Part shown: positions 16,904 through 24,188 of the stretch, one piece after another
Layout of the letters: the number at the start of each line of letters is the position of its first letter
How positions within the stretch are numbered: position 1 is the stretch's first letter
Assembly: GCA_029907545.1 (NCBI GenBank)
Contig: JARYLR010000008.1
Location: 1 to 54,691, forward strand
Reading direction: 5' to 3'
Length of the DNA stretch: 54,691 nucleotides
DNA from: Candidatus Bathyarchaeota archaeon
GTDB taxonomy: Archaea; Thermoproteota; Bathyarchaeia; Bathyarchaeales; Bathycorpusculaceae
Notes under the pieces: model-generated
What the model was told of the DNA's origin: nothing
The model's database searches: none
What the model saw: only the letters and a program-made list of their open reading frames with translations
Program-made: the position numbers and the translations under genes

Positions 16904-17395
16904 ATGGTAACCAAACTACACGTTTTAGAGATTTTGAAAGAGTTTAAGAGCTTCTGCCAAGGTCGCGGCTGGCGGTCTTCTGAAAGAGACGATTGGGTTG
17001 AAACTGAAGAGGGCTTTCACAGCTTTCTCTGGGTTAGAGACATTCATCCTTCCTCTTTCAGGAAAATAGCCTCGTACAGAAAGTGTGTGGTCTCTGAAGG
17101 CGCTTCGTATCGTGTTGTTGAGGCACAGTATGCCGCTTGGCTGTTTGTGACACAGCCGACGAAAACAGTTGTTGAAACAGTTTTAAGTGATCCTGACCTT
17201 TTCAGCAAAATTGCCCTCTATGATCTGAGCTCGCTGGCTAAGGGAAAGAAGTCCTGTGCTAGATTAAACAATACTGGCAGCGCTGTTTTCCGCGAATTCG
17301 AAGACTTTCTTGAAAACAAGTTGGGAGTAAAAGTTAACACTCTTCCCGCAATGGATGTGACTGCTGGAGCCTACACGGTGGAGCAACTGGCTTAG
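16904..17395 (+). CDS. Conserved-looking hypothetical protein, 163 aa
   Basis: Not recognised. Soluble, mixed alpha/beta; the first ~25 residues form a helix (VLEILKEFKSFCQGRGW), then a beta-rich middle with WVRDIHPSSFRKIASYRKC, and a helix near the end. Two or three cysteines are scattered without metal-site spacing. A putative TATA-like element (AAGTTTAAATC) lies ~65 bases upstream, and ATG 16904 follows AGGGAAGC. It may share a transcript with the 17457 gene, 61 bases downstream. Codon use and intact length support a real gene. Confidence 0.6.
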   Translation: MVTKLHVLEILKEFKSFCQGRGWRSSERDDWVETEEGFHSFLWVRDIHPSSFRKIASYRKCVVSEGASYRVVEAQYAAWLFVTQPTKTVVETVLSDPDLFSKIALYDLSSLAKGKKSCARLNNTGSAVFREFEDFLENKLGVKVNTLPAMDVTAGAYTVEQLA

Positions 17396-17456
17396 CATTA
17401 AGGACGTTTCAAAGAGTTCTTAAGGCGCTAGTCTCTAAGATAGATTCGGGAATGGA

Positions 17457-18035
17457 ATGACACAAGACGTTGACAAAGTGAAGAGACTAGTTGCGTTTAA
17501 GGCTCGGCTTGAAAAGAAAATTGAGGAAACTGAATCTGAGCTTAGAAACTTGCAAGACTCTCTGGAGATTGTTGACTCTATTCTTCTAGAGAAAGGATTT
17601 AAACGAGCTGAAATTACCAAGCAAGCTACGCCTAAAACTGCAAAAGAAGAGGGCGTTTCTGAAAGAGTTTCTGAGCCGTCAAGCGAAGTGGAGAACGCTG
17701 TGCCCTTGAGGACTGCGTCTGGCGAGCTCCTCGCGACTCTCTATGTGAAAGAAGATTCGGTGAATCTTGTGCCTGCAGAGGAAAAAGTGTTCACTGTTAC
17801 TACTCCGCCTTTCAATTCTTTTCTGGTAGAAAGGGTTCTGACAAAGATGCAGGAAAGAGATATCGAGCTGTCGAGAACGGGGCAACTGCCCTCTAGCCGG
17901 ATCTTCTCTTACGAGATTATTCAAGACGACGGAGTTATTCGCGAGATGGTTATCAAGAATGTGGATTCTGATCGTTTGAGGGAGCTTAAGTCTAGCATAC
18001 GGTGGACGCTGGAGAAGATGTTGGAGAAGAAGTGA
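17457..18035 (+). CDS. Hypothetical coiled-coil protein, 192 aa
   Basis: Residues ~4-50 form a strong coiled coil (VKRLVAFKARLEKKIEETES...). A low-complexity Lys/Glu/Ser linker (~55-80) follows, and then a compact C-terminal alpha/beta domain (~80-192: LRTASGELLATLYVKEDSVN ... WTLEKMLEKK). No family recognised. The C-terminal domain begins like an archaeal domain often found alone in small conserved proteins, but I cannot name it. ATG lies after TCGGGAATGGA. Convergent with the 18118 gene. Confidence 0.6.
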   Translation: MTQDVDKVKRLVAFKARLEKKIEETESELRNLQDSLEIVDSILLEKGFKRAEITKQATPKTAKEEGVSERVSEPSSEVENAVPLRTASGELLATLYVKEDSVNLVPAEEKVFTVTTPPFNSFLVERVLTKMQERDIELSRTGQLPSSRIFSYEIIQDDGVIREMVIKNVDSDRLRELKSSIRWTLEKMLEKK

Positions 18036-18117
18036 GCAATCAAAGTCTAGCAGGGGCTCTTTTAATGTTACTAAACGTATTTGTTTCTCGAGGTGGGGCA
18101 GATTTGGAAAACAGAAA

Positions 18118-18453
18118 TCACGCTAGCTTCAGGGTTTTCAATAAACTAAAGCATGTAGGGCAGTAGTTTTCACCAGCGTCTGTTACGGCGCAGCCATTGC
18201 ACAGCGTCTCTCCGCATTTTCTGCAGATCTTGTTGCTTGGCGTGAGTTTGCCACAGACCTTGCAGGGTTCTTCAACGACCTCGAGAGTGATTTTTACTTT
18301 GACTTTTAAGCTGTCTTGGACTCCTATGAGTTTTGCCAGATTTGCTATTTTGGGTTCTTTTTCTTCGATCCAGAATATTGTCTGGTCGTCAGACATCAAA
18401 AGGTTACGTGCTAGAATTCCTGTTGAGCTTATTTTTCTCCTCGCTTTAGCCAA
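18118..18453 (-). CDS. Small zinc-ribbon protein, 111 aa
   Basis: The C-terminal half holds four cysteine pairs: CKVCGK, CRKCGE, CNGC and CPTC (residues ~64-100), enough for two zinc sites in a ribbon/B-box-like arrangement. The N-terminal half is a beta-rich segment (QTIFWIEEKEPKIANLAKLI). TTG start (18451-18453). Zinc ribbons of this type bind nucleic acid or protein partners; no specific role can be given. It is convergent with the coiled-coil gene and lies upstream-to-downstream independent of the HTH gene at 18564. Confidence 0.6.
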   Translation of the reverse strand: MAKARRKISSTGILARNLLMSDDQTIFWIEEKEPKIANLAKLIGVQDSLKVKVKITLEVVEEPCKVCGKLTPSNKICRKCGETLCNGCAVTDAGENYCPTCFSLLKTLKLA

Positions 18454-18563
18454 ATGTGTCCGCTCTGCGTTAGCTTATTTTTTGCATATTTGTATGAAAT
18501 ATTTGCATTTTTGAAGATAAACCTTTCGGAGGACTAGAAACATTAGACGCCAGCCTACTCTAG

Positions 18564-19685
18564 CTATCTTAATTTGTTTAGATTGACTTTCAAGTTTGTC
18601 GCCCATCTCCCATCCGCAAAATACTCGTAGGATATTGTCTGGCGCCTGAATGACGTAGGGTCAAGAGTTGCGTAAGAGAAGTCGGTGATAACGTCTTCGG
18701 AATATAGCCGATTCAAGGAGTTGATAAGTTTCGGAAACTCGCTTTTTAAAATATAGATGTTAGCTATCAGCAAATCATGATCTATTGCCTTTGCGTAGCT
18801 CACGATGAAAGGCTTCTTGTCAGAGGCTTTCGCAAACTTGGCAAGCCTTTTCTCATCCGTGAAGCGGATTATAAAATTGAAAAGTTCAGAAATCTCCAGA
18901 GGGAAAGGATAGATGTCCACGTTGAAGTTGGCAACTAGGTTTCGCGCGACTATATGTTTCTTGTACCTTGTTCCCACACTTTGCGGCGTTATCTTCAGTA
19001 TCTTCGCAAGTTTCTTAAGATCAATGGTAGCGTCCTTCTCCAGCTCCTTTATGATGAGAAGGTCGGCTTTGTCAACTAAGGGTTCGTAGCTTTGCGGTTC
19101 TCTCAGGATGGCTGGTAGTTCTTCGGAAGCTTCAAGTATTTCCTTGACCCATCTTTCCCACGGAAGCTTCCACTCTTTCTTTTTGAAGTCAAACCATGAA
19201 AAATCTGGAGAATTGTAAAAAGAGTTGGTTATCCAAAACAGCTTGTAGTCGGTAACAATCTTTCTGGCACATATTTCTCTAAAGTATTCTTCCACTTCCT
19301 CCATGCTTTCATGCGGAAACGCAAAATATGCGCAGTAGCCGTCTATCTTCCCGTAGCATCTTACCATATACGTCCAATACTCAGTGCTCTCGATGGCTTT
19401 CCGAAGCGTGTCATGGCAACCTAAACTTGCGTTAGCTGCTAGGAAAGCCTTAGCCAAGCCAAGCTTCGGCAGATCAGGGTTCACTGTAACAAGCAACTGA
19501 CCTTTTTCAATCATCTTATTTAGGCGGAAACGGACAGTAGTGATTGGCAGGCGAGTAGCCTTTGCTAGAGCGGAGATGTTTCTGGGACCGACTGTGGCAA
19601 GCTTTTGAAGGATTTTCGCGTTTGTCTCGTCTAGGAATTTGAAATATTCGTAGACATGTCTAAGCTGGTGGCGCAAGCTTGCCAT
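18564..19685 (-). CDS. Archaeal two-HTH transcriptional regulator (Lrp-like), 373 aa
   Basis: Two winged-helix segments are visible: ~20-65 (NISALAKATRLPITTVRFRL) and ~215-262 (DLKKLAKILKITPQSVGTRY). Each is followed by an alpha/beta stretch that could be an effector or dimer domain (~70-160, and ~265-345 containing FIIRFTDEKRLAKFA). This looks like an internal duplication of an Lrp/AsnC-type unit in one chain, so a single polypeptide could resemble a dimer. Targets unknown. A small membrane protein gene lies 43 bases upstream on the same strand and may share its transcript. Confidence 0.65.
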   Translation of the reverse strand: MASLRHQLRHVYEYFKFLDETNAKILQKLATVGPRNISALAKATRLPITTVRFRLNKMIEKGQLLVTVNPDLPKLGLAKAFLAANASLGCHDTLRKAIESTEYWTYMVRCYGKIDGYCAYFAFPHESMEEVEEYFREICARKIVTDYKLFWITNSFYNSPDFSWFDFKKKEWKLPWERWVKEILEASEELPAILREPQSYEPLVDKADLLIIKELEKDATIDLKKLAKILKITPQSVGTRYKKHIVARNLVANFNVDIYPFPLEISELFNFIIRFTDEKRLAKFAKASDKKPFIVSYAKAIDHDLLIANIYILKSEFPKLINSLNRLYSEDVITDFSYATLDPTSFRRQTISYEYFADGRWATNLKVNLNKLR

Positions 19686-19728
19686 GTTACTTCCTCTTTT
19701 TAGTGTTAATCCGGCTCCTTGTTTTGCT

Positions 19729-19938
19729 CTATGTTTTTCCTGGTCTGGAGCCTCCGCCTTCGTCGCCGTTGGGGAATATTCTTTCAGCAGTTGTAAGTGT
19801 GGATTCTGTTAAAAACTCAGTTGATTGTGTCGTTTGTGTGGTGGTGATGGTGGTTGCAGCTGTGATTCCGTATGCCAGAAAGAACATGGCCAGCAACACT
19901 AGTCCGATTAATAGTCTCTTTCTCAATATCTCTCCCAT
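19729..19938 (-). CDS. Small single-pass membrane protein, 69 aa
   Basis: Basic start (MGEILRKRLL), one membrane helix (~10-28, IGLVLLAMFFLAYGIT), then a Thr/Ser-rich outside segment (ATTITTTQTTQSTEFLTEST) ending in PNGDEGGGSRPGKT. The Thr-rich stalk resembles O-glycosylated regions of archaeal surface proteins. The overlapping plus-strand ORF has no such pattern and is rejected. No clear RBS before ATG 19938, so a leaderless start is possible. Confidence 0.45.
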   Translation of the reverse strand: MGEILRKRLLIGLVLLAMFFLAYGITAATTITTTQTTQSTEFLTESTLTTAERIFPNGDEGGGSRPGKT

Positions 19939-20033
19939 TATTTTCAGCAGTAAAGAGGCTTATTAACATGCCCGTATCTTACTTTTTGCTAAACTAGCTA
20001 TGAAAATTCGCAAAAAAACAGAGACAACCTCTA

Positions 20034-20609
20034 CTAGGTTTTCAGCGGCGGCCTGTCGAAATAGATGTTCTTTCCCTTGACGGAAACAGGTATCCCCATT
20101 ACGGCCGTTGCTTCCTGCATCATCTTCAGCTTCACGGCGGCAGTGCCGACGCGGTACATTATGCGGTTGTCCACGTTCAAGATGTCTGCTGTTTTAACTG
20201 CTGAGCCTAAAGCGATGCCTAAGTCCAAAACCTTGAAAAGACAGTTTGGCCCTGAAAAGTCTTCGCCGGCTTTTCTATCAGCTTTGTCAAATTCCTTGCA
20301 GCTTTTGTAGCCGCAGGCTCCGCAGTTGAGCCCGAAGCTTTTTTTTCCTCTTACACCTATGAGGACTATGGCTTCTGAGTCTCGAACGTTTTTTGCGTCT
20401 CTTCGGAAGCCTTCGGAGTTTCTTTTCTCCGCTATCTCCTCCATTTTTTCAGCTATAGCGTCTTTTTCTTTGCCATGCACAATCAATGTCAGAATGTCGT
20501 CGATTCCGGCTGATTTCGGGGCGGTTCGCGCGGAGACAAGCATCAGTTTTGCAGCCTCGAGGAGGGCCTCTTTTTCTGCTTGTCTGCTTTCAATAGCTGG
20601 TGGGCTCAT
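20034..20609 (-). CDS. DUF2148 ferredoxin-domain protein
   Basis: 191 aa from ATG 20609, which has GAGGTG ~10 bases upstream; the ATG at 20618 is too close to that site. The central motif NCGACGYKSCKEFDKADR plus PNCLFKVLDLGIALGSAV matches DUF2148, a family with a four-cysteine, probably Fe-S binding site found in anaerobic archaea and bacteria. Four cysteines in the right spacing are present (CGAC, C, C). Function is not established in the family. It is the last gene of a run that starts with the nickel/cobalt permease and thioredoxin, so it may act in metal-cluster redox chemistry. Confidence 0.8.
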   Translation of the reverse strand: MSPPAIESRQAEKEALLEAAKLMLVSARTAPKSAGIDDILTLIVHGKEKDAIAEKMEEIAEKRNSEGFRRDAKNVRDSEAIVLIGVRGKKSFGLNCGACGYKSCKEFDKADRKAGEDFSGPNCLFKVLDLGIALGSAVKTADILNVDNRIMYRVGTAAVKLKMMQEATAVMGIPVSVKGKNIYFDRPPLKT

Positions 20610-20691
20610 TTTCCGCATACACCTCTAGCGATACAGGTCTGTGCTAAGAAAATGTGTGGAGCTGGTTTAAGAGCGTTTAGGGTATCGCTGT

Positions 20692-20817
20692 CTAGAGCCC
20701 TTTTTTCAGGAGTTCTGCTATGGTGTCTAGCTGTCCCGTGTATATGCCTACTGCTAGGCACGAGATTCCTAGGAGAAGTATGAGAGCTCCTATGATTCTT
20801 CGTTCTGGGATGTCCAT
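20692..20817 (-). CDS. 41-aa single-pass membrane protein between thioredoxin and DUF2148 genes
   Basis: Translated by hand: MDIPERRIIGALILLLGISC..., one membrane helix (~8-26) and a short helical tail ending ELLKKGL. ATG 20817 lies 5 bases after the thioredoxin stop, with GGAAGGT overlapping the end of the thioredoxin gene as RBS. The spacing and RBS indicate translation in the same operon. It may tether or partner the soluble thioredoxin at the membrane; that is inference. Confidence 0.6.
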   Translation of the reverse strand: MDIPERRIIGALILLLGISCLAVGIYTGQLDTIAELLKKGL

Positions 20818-20822
20818 GTTTT

Positions 20823-21260
20823 TTACCTTCCTAAATGTTTTTTCAGGGCGTTCTCAATATGCTGCTTGGGGACGCAACCGACTATTCTTTCAACTTCGCA
20901 TCCATTCTTTATCACTAGCACCGTGGGAATGCTGAAGATTTGAAAGCGCTCGGCAGTGGCTGGGTTCTCGTCCACATCGAGCTTTCCGACAAAAACCTTT
21001 CCCGCATACTCGGCAGCAAGCTGTTCAATGGTTGGCGCCAAAGCCCGGCAGGGACCGCACCATGCGGCCCAGAAATCAATTAAGACCAGCGGGTTCTTTT
21101 CAACTGTTTCATTGAAACTTGAATCAGTGACATGTGCTGGCTCGGTGGTCAACTTTTTTCTTCTCTCCAGTTGATCGATCATGTTCTTGAGTTTCTTTTC
21201 TTGTATGCGTTTGAGTTCTTCGTCTTCCTCTGATATAAATTGTTTGTGTTCGTTACTCAT
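20823..21260 (-). CDS. trxA: Thioredoxin with N-terminal helical extension
   Basis: 145 aa. The thioredoxin fold occupies ~45-145 with the active site WCGPC (~64-68) and the cis-Pro loop (FSIPTVLVI). About 35 extra N-terminal residues are highly charged and helical (EEDELKRIQEKKLKNMIDQL), unlike the ~105-aa standard protein. Role: disulfide reduction. Its place between a PDGLE/CbiM transporter pair and DUF2148 suggests a task in metal or cofactor handling rather than a housekeeping one. The extension may mediate partner binding. Confidence 0.9.
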   Translation of the reverse strand: MSNEHKQFISEEDEELKRIQEKKLKNMIDQLERRKKLTTEPAHVTDSSFNETVEKNPLVLIDFWAAWCGPCRALAPTIEQLAAEYAGKVFVGKLDVDENPATAERFQIFSIPTVLVIKNGCEVERIVGCVPKQHIENALKKHLGR

Positions 21261-21297
21261 TTTCTTATCTGTTGCTTTTTGAAAACAGGTTAGGCTT

Positions 21298-21609
21298 TTA
21301 AATCTTCTTTGGCTCTGTGGGGGACTGGGGTTGCTGCTTGTCTTTTCGGGTGATTGCCAGTCCAGCTAGGTAAGCTGCAGCAAGAACTAGAAGTACGCCG
21401 ATGATTCCTGCAATAAGCGTTGATAGGTAGGGGTTTTCCACGTTTGGCAACGTGTAGTCTTCCATTAGGCCTTTCCAGAGGGGTTCGCCTTCTTCTATCT
21501 GAAGGGTTTCGGCTACTTTTTCTAGGCCGTCTGGGCTGTTGGAGGCTAGGGGTATCAGGATTGCGAGGGCTACTAGGATGAGTATTAGTGTTTTAAGGTT
21601 TCCTTTCAA
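21298..21609 (-). CDS. PDGLE-domain protein (CbiN-like subunit of Ni/Co transporter)
   Basis: 103 aa with an N-terminal membrane helix (~6-24) and a C-terminal one (~64-88, AGIIGVLLVLAAAYLAGLAI); between them is the family hallmark SPDGLEKVAE. PDGLE proteins replace or extend CbiN next to CbiM in ECF-type nickel/cobalt importers. Start overlaps the end of cbiM by 17 bases. No ATPase (CbiO/NikO) or T component (CbiQ/NikQ) is encoded here, so the transporter must borrow them from elsewhere. Confidence 0.85.
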   Translation of the reverse strand: MKGNLKTLILILVALAILIPLASNSPDGLEKVAETLQIEEGEPLWKGLMEDYTLPNVENPYLSTLIAGIIGVLLVLAAAYLAGLAITRKDKQQPQSPTEPKKI

Positions 21610-22267
21610 TTGGGTTTCCTCTGAACGCTGTTATTCCAAACAGGAGAGTAGGCTGCAGTCTATGCAGTTGGGATAGGATGGTGGTGGTTATGATGGCTTC
21701 GATTAGGCCGATTATGGTGTGCCAGAAGAGCATTGCAGGAACTGTGACGGCGGTGCCGCCGGCTTCTGCGAACAGTGGTGAGAAGCCTACTTCGATTCCG
21801 CATGCTAGGGCGCCGAGTATGACTGCGAGCCATGAGGCGGCGAAAATGCCTGCTAGGAAGTGGCTGGTTTTTTGGTGGGTTGCAAGCGGCTTAACTATGA
21901 AGAAGCTTATTCCTCCTATTACTGCCATGTTGAAGACATTGGCTCCGAAGGTTAGGAGGCCGCCGTCTGCGAAGACTAGTGCTTGTATCATTAGGACTAT
22001 TGTCATTCCTAGGATTGCCATGTGGGGTCCTAGGAGTGCTGCGAGGAAGATGGCGCCTACTAGGTGTCCGCTTGTTCCGTAGACTATGGGGAAGTTTATC
22101 ATTTGGGCTGCGAAGACGAAGGCGCTGGACATTGCGAGGATGGGCGCGAATGACCGTGTGTATGTGGCTTTAGCTTTTTTCCATGACCATATTAGAAATG
22201 CGAGTGATATTGCGTACATTAGTGCGCAGATTTCTGGGGGTATGAGGAAGCTGTCTGGGATGTGCAT
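21593..22267 (-). CDS. cbiM: CbiM/NikM-type permease for nickel or cobalt
   Basis: 224 aa. Begins MHIPDSFL, the N-terminal metal-binding signature of CbiM/NikM (His2 and the free amino end bind Ni or Co). About six or seven membrane helices follow. FPIVYGTSGHLVGAIFLAAL carries the conserved His-containing segment. S-component of an ECF-type importer. It heads an operon with the PDGLE protein. The NikR-type dyad at 22279-22308 sits 12 bases before the start and covers the likely TATA box, pointing to nickel as substrate and NikR as repressor. Confidence 0.9.
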   Translation of the reverse strand: MHIPDSFLIPPEICALMYAISLAFLIWSWKKAKATYTRSFAPILAMSSAFVFAAQMINFPIVYGTSGHLVGAIFLAALLGPHMAILGMTIVLMIQALVFADGGLLTFGANVFNMAVIGGISFFIVKPLATHQKTSHFLAGIFAASWLAVILGALACGIEVGFSPLFAEAGGTAVTVPAMLFWHTIIGLIEAIITTTILSQLHRLQPTLLFGITAFRGNPIERKP

Positions 22268-22278
22268 GCGTTTTCCTC

Positions 22279-22308
22279 GGTAACACTTTTCTGAATTTAT
22301 GTGTTACC
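22279..22308. promoter_or_regulatory. NikR-type operator dyad over the cbiM promoter
   Basis: GGTAACAC at 22279-22286 and GTGTTACC at 22301-22308 are perfect inverted repeats with a 14-base spacer. Taken as GTAACA-N16-TGTTAC, the site has the same 28-base span as the E. coli NikR operator (GTATGA-N16-TCATAC). The spacer on the minus strand reads ATAAATTC, a plausible TATA box for cbiM, so binding would block transcription initiation. Confidence 0.75.
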
Positions 22309-22310
22309 AT

Positions 22311-22328
22311 GCTTCATAAAAGCTTTAT
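22311..22328 (+). promoter_or_regulatory. Putative nikR promoter
   Basis: GCTTCATAAAAGCTTTATGG directly after the dyad, ~40 bases before ATG 22362. Contains an AT-rich near-palindrome that could serve as a TATA box for either direction. Confidence 0.4.
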
Positions 22329-22361
22329 GGTAAAAATGCTCCAATTAGCAGCGTGGTCTCC

Positions 22362-22769
22362 ATGGCAGGTATAGTTCGCGTAGGTGTTACTTTTCCTCCG
22401 AATCTGCTTAGGCAGCTTGACGAGTTGATAGAGAAGATGGGATATGAAAACCGCTCGAAGGCGATTCAGGATGCTGTGAGCATGTTTGTCTCGGAACAGC
22501 GTGGGCTCCGTGACACGAAAGGGTGTCGTGCAGGTGTGTTGATGGTTTTGTATGATCATCAGGTAAGAGGCTTAGAGAACACGCTTACCCATGTTCAGCA
22601 CCATTATGCCAGTGTTATCTGTTCGACGATGCATGTTCATCTTAGTGAGAGAGAGTGTCTTGAAGCTATTGCTGTTAAAGGTGATACTGCGGAGATTCGG
22701 AGACTTAGTGATGAGCTGTCTTCGAAGCGGGGTGTAAAACTTCTGAAGACTATGCTTACGCTAACATAG
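22362..22769 (+). CDS. nikR: Nickel-responsive regulator NikR
   Basis: 135 aa from ATG 22362 (ATG 22353 is an alternative). N-terminal ribbon-helix-helix (~1-48: VRVGVTFPPNLLRQLDELI ... NRSKAIQDAVSMFV) and C-terminal ACT-like nickel domain. The nickel ligands are all present: His in VQHHY, then CSTMHVHL and the Cys in SERECLE, matching the H/H/H/C square-planar site. Role: Ni-dependent repression of nickel uptake. Divergent from cbiM with a matching dyad between them. Confidence 0.93.
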   Translation: MAGIVRVGVTFPPNLLRQLDELIEKMGYENRSKAIQDAVSMFVSEQRGLRDTKGCRAGVLMVLYDHQVRGLENTLTHVQHHYASVICSTMHVHLSERECLEAIAVKGDTAEIRRLSDELSSKRGVKLLKTMLTLT

Positions 22770-22775
22770 CCGTCT

Positions 22776-23687
22776 TTAGCCGTTTATTTCGAACATTCTT
22801 TTGAGGGCTTTTCTGGCTTGGCTTGCGACTGGTTCTGGCACTTTGATTAGGTGTTTTTCCTCTTTTAGTGCGGCGTAGAGTCTGTCAAGCGTGTTTAGCT
22901 TCATGTTGGGGCAGATGGCGCCGTCGTAGGCTAGGACGAATTTTTTGTCTGGGTTGTCTTTTCTGAGGCGGTGTAGGATTCCTTCTTCTGTGCCTACTAT
23001 GAATGTTTTGGCGTTGCTTTTATTCGCGTACGCGCACATTTGGGATGTGCTTCCTACGAAGTCTGCGGTTTTCTGCATCTCATAGGTGCATTCGGGGTGG
23101 ACTATAACTTTGGCGTCTGGGTACCGCATTTTTAGCAGCTGCACGTCTTCTGGCTGGAAAAGCAGGTGGGTTGGGCAGAATCCCCATTCTGGTACGGGGA
23201 TGATTTGTTTTCCGGTTTTTCTTTGGACGTATTCGGCGAGGTTGCGGTCTGGTCCGAAAAGCACGGTGTCGGCTTTGAGGGATTCTACGATTTTGGTGGC
23301 GTTGGCTGAGGTGCAGCAGACATCGCATTCTGCTTTGGAGACGGCTAGCGTGTTGACGTAGAGAACTAGTGGCGTGTTGGGGTGAAGTTTTTTCACGCGT
23401 TTGATTTCTTCGACGGTTAGCATTTGCGCCATGGGGCAGCGTGCGCCTAGTGTTGGGAGCAGAACTTTCTTGTTGGGGTTGAGTATGGCGGCTGATTCTG
23501 CCATGAAGTCTACGGCGGAGAAGACGATGATTTCCGCGGTTTTTTCTTCCATGGCTTTTCGGCTTAGCTCGATGCCGTCGCCGATGTAGTCTGCTATGTC
23601 TTGGATTTCGGGTCTCTGGTAGTTGTGTGCTAAAATTACTGCTCTTTTTTCTTTTTTGAGTTTGAGTATTTCTTCGGCTAAATTCAC
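22776..23687 (-). CDS. nadA: Quinolinate synthase NadA
   Basis: 303 aa, full length for archaeal NadA. It condenses iminoaspartate with dihydroxyacetone phosphate to quinolinate in NAD synthesis and needs a [4Fe-4S] cluster. The three cluster cysteines are visible in GARCPMAQM, AECDVCCTSAN and DGAICPNMK. The N-terminal ILAHNYQRPEIQDIADYIGD segment is characteristic. Ends 6 bases from the convergent nikR stop. No nadB or nadC is adjacent in this window. Confidence 0.95.
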   Translation of the reverse strand: MNLAEEILKLKKEKRAVILAHNYQRPEIQDIADYIGDGIELSRKAMEEKTAEIIVFSAVDFMAESAAILNPNKKVLLPTLGARCPMAQMLTVEEIKRVKKLHPNTPLVLYVNTLAVSKAECDVCCTSANATKIVESLKADTVLFGPDRNLAEYVQRKTGKQIIPVPEWGFCPTHLLFQPEDVQLLKMRYPDAKVIVHPECTYEMQKTADFVGSTSQMCAYANKSNAKTFIVGTEEGILHRLRKDNPDKKFVLAYDGAICPNMKLNTLDRLYAALKEEKHLIKVPEPVASQARKALKRMFEING

Positions 23688-23834
23688 TGGGTTCGCCTTT
23701 CTGCGTGATGCAGAAGTTTTCTTTAGGTTTCTGGGTGATATATTCTTTACTTACTATGTTGGCTTTGATTTATGGTTAACTTTTATAGTTGCGAAAAATG
23801 TTTGGTTTGATATGATTTGTTTAAAATAAGGGGG

Positions 23835-23945
23835 TTATGTTGGTTTTTTTTTGAGTATTGTTTCGTAGGTTAGGATTTCATCTATTACTCGGATTTCTGT
23901 GTTTTCTCTATTCTTGCTTGTTTTGTTTTTGAGTTTTTCTTTCAT
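23835..23945 (-). CDS. Possible 36-aa basic protein in the gap after nadA
   Basis: Hand translation gives MKEKLKNKTSKNRENTEIRV..., a Lys/Asn-rich 36-residue peptide, ATG at 23945 with AGGAGC 8 bases upstream. The RBS is its main support. The rest of 23688-24052 is T-rich with no other feature visible. Confidence 0.35.
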   Translation of the reverse strand: MKEKLKNKTSKNRENTEIRVIDEILTYETILKKKPT

Positions 23946-24052
23946 TTATTGGGCTCCTGTTTTGAAGTTCAGCCTATTATATCTCAAGTCTTAATAAACA
24001 TTACTGTTCCAGAGACCAACAAAACAACAACAAACACCCAATCCACAGAAAA

Positions 24053-24166
24053 TGGTGCAGGGGGTGAGATTTGAACTCACGAACCCCTAAAGGACGGGAT
24101 CTTGAGTCCCGCGCATTTAGCCCCTTCTTGTCTTGTGCGGGTTTGACCATGCTCTGCCACCCCTGC
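24053..24166 (-). tRNA. tRNA-Leu (anticodon CAA) with a 26-base insertion in the D arm
   Basis: The acceptor GCAGGGG (from 24166) pairs with CCCCTGC, discriminator A and an encoded CCA (24053-24055). The anticodon arm is CGGGA-CTCAAGA-TCCCG, anticodon CAA, reading UUG. A long variable arm (CCTTTAGGGG) and a T arm with GTTCAAATC support Leu. Without the insertion the mature molecule is 85 nt plus CCA. D stem pairs GCA with TGC only if 26 bases (24116-24141) between positions 22 and 23 are removed. No intron is present at the usual 37/38 site. Confidence 0.9.
24116..24141 (-). other. Probable noncanonical tRNA intron (between positions 22 and 23)
   Basis: 26 bases, CCCGCACAAGACAAGAAGGG..., ending CTAAA. 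Removing them restores a standard Leu D arm. The intron's CCCGC can pair with GCGGG of the anticodon stem, and GGTC upstream with GACT downstream, giving helices like a splicing motif. I could not draw a strict bulge-helix-bulge with two 3-base bulges. Because AAA flanks both ends, the boundaries are uncertain by up to 3 bases. Confidence 0.65.
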
Positions 24167-24188
24167 ACCTTTGGCAGAACCATTTTCT

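Noticed and set aside
19679-19966. 95-aa plus-strand ORF
   Set aside because: Overlaps the 69-aa minus ORF with a better membrane-stalk pattern; its own hydrophobic look is Val/Cys-rich and starts next to the promoter of a minus gene.
24053-24166. Classical bulge-helix-bulge intron at position 37/38
   Set aside because: The anticodon loop CTCAAGA is uninterrupted; the extra bases lie in the D arm.
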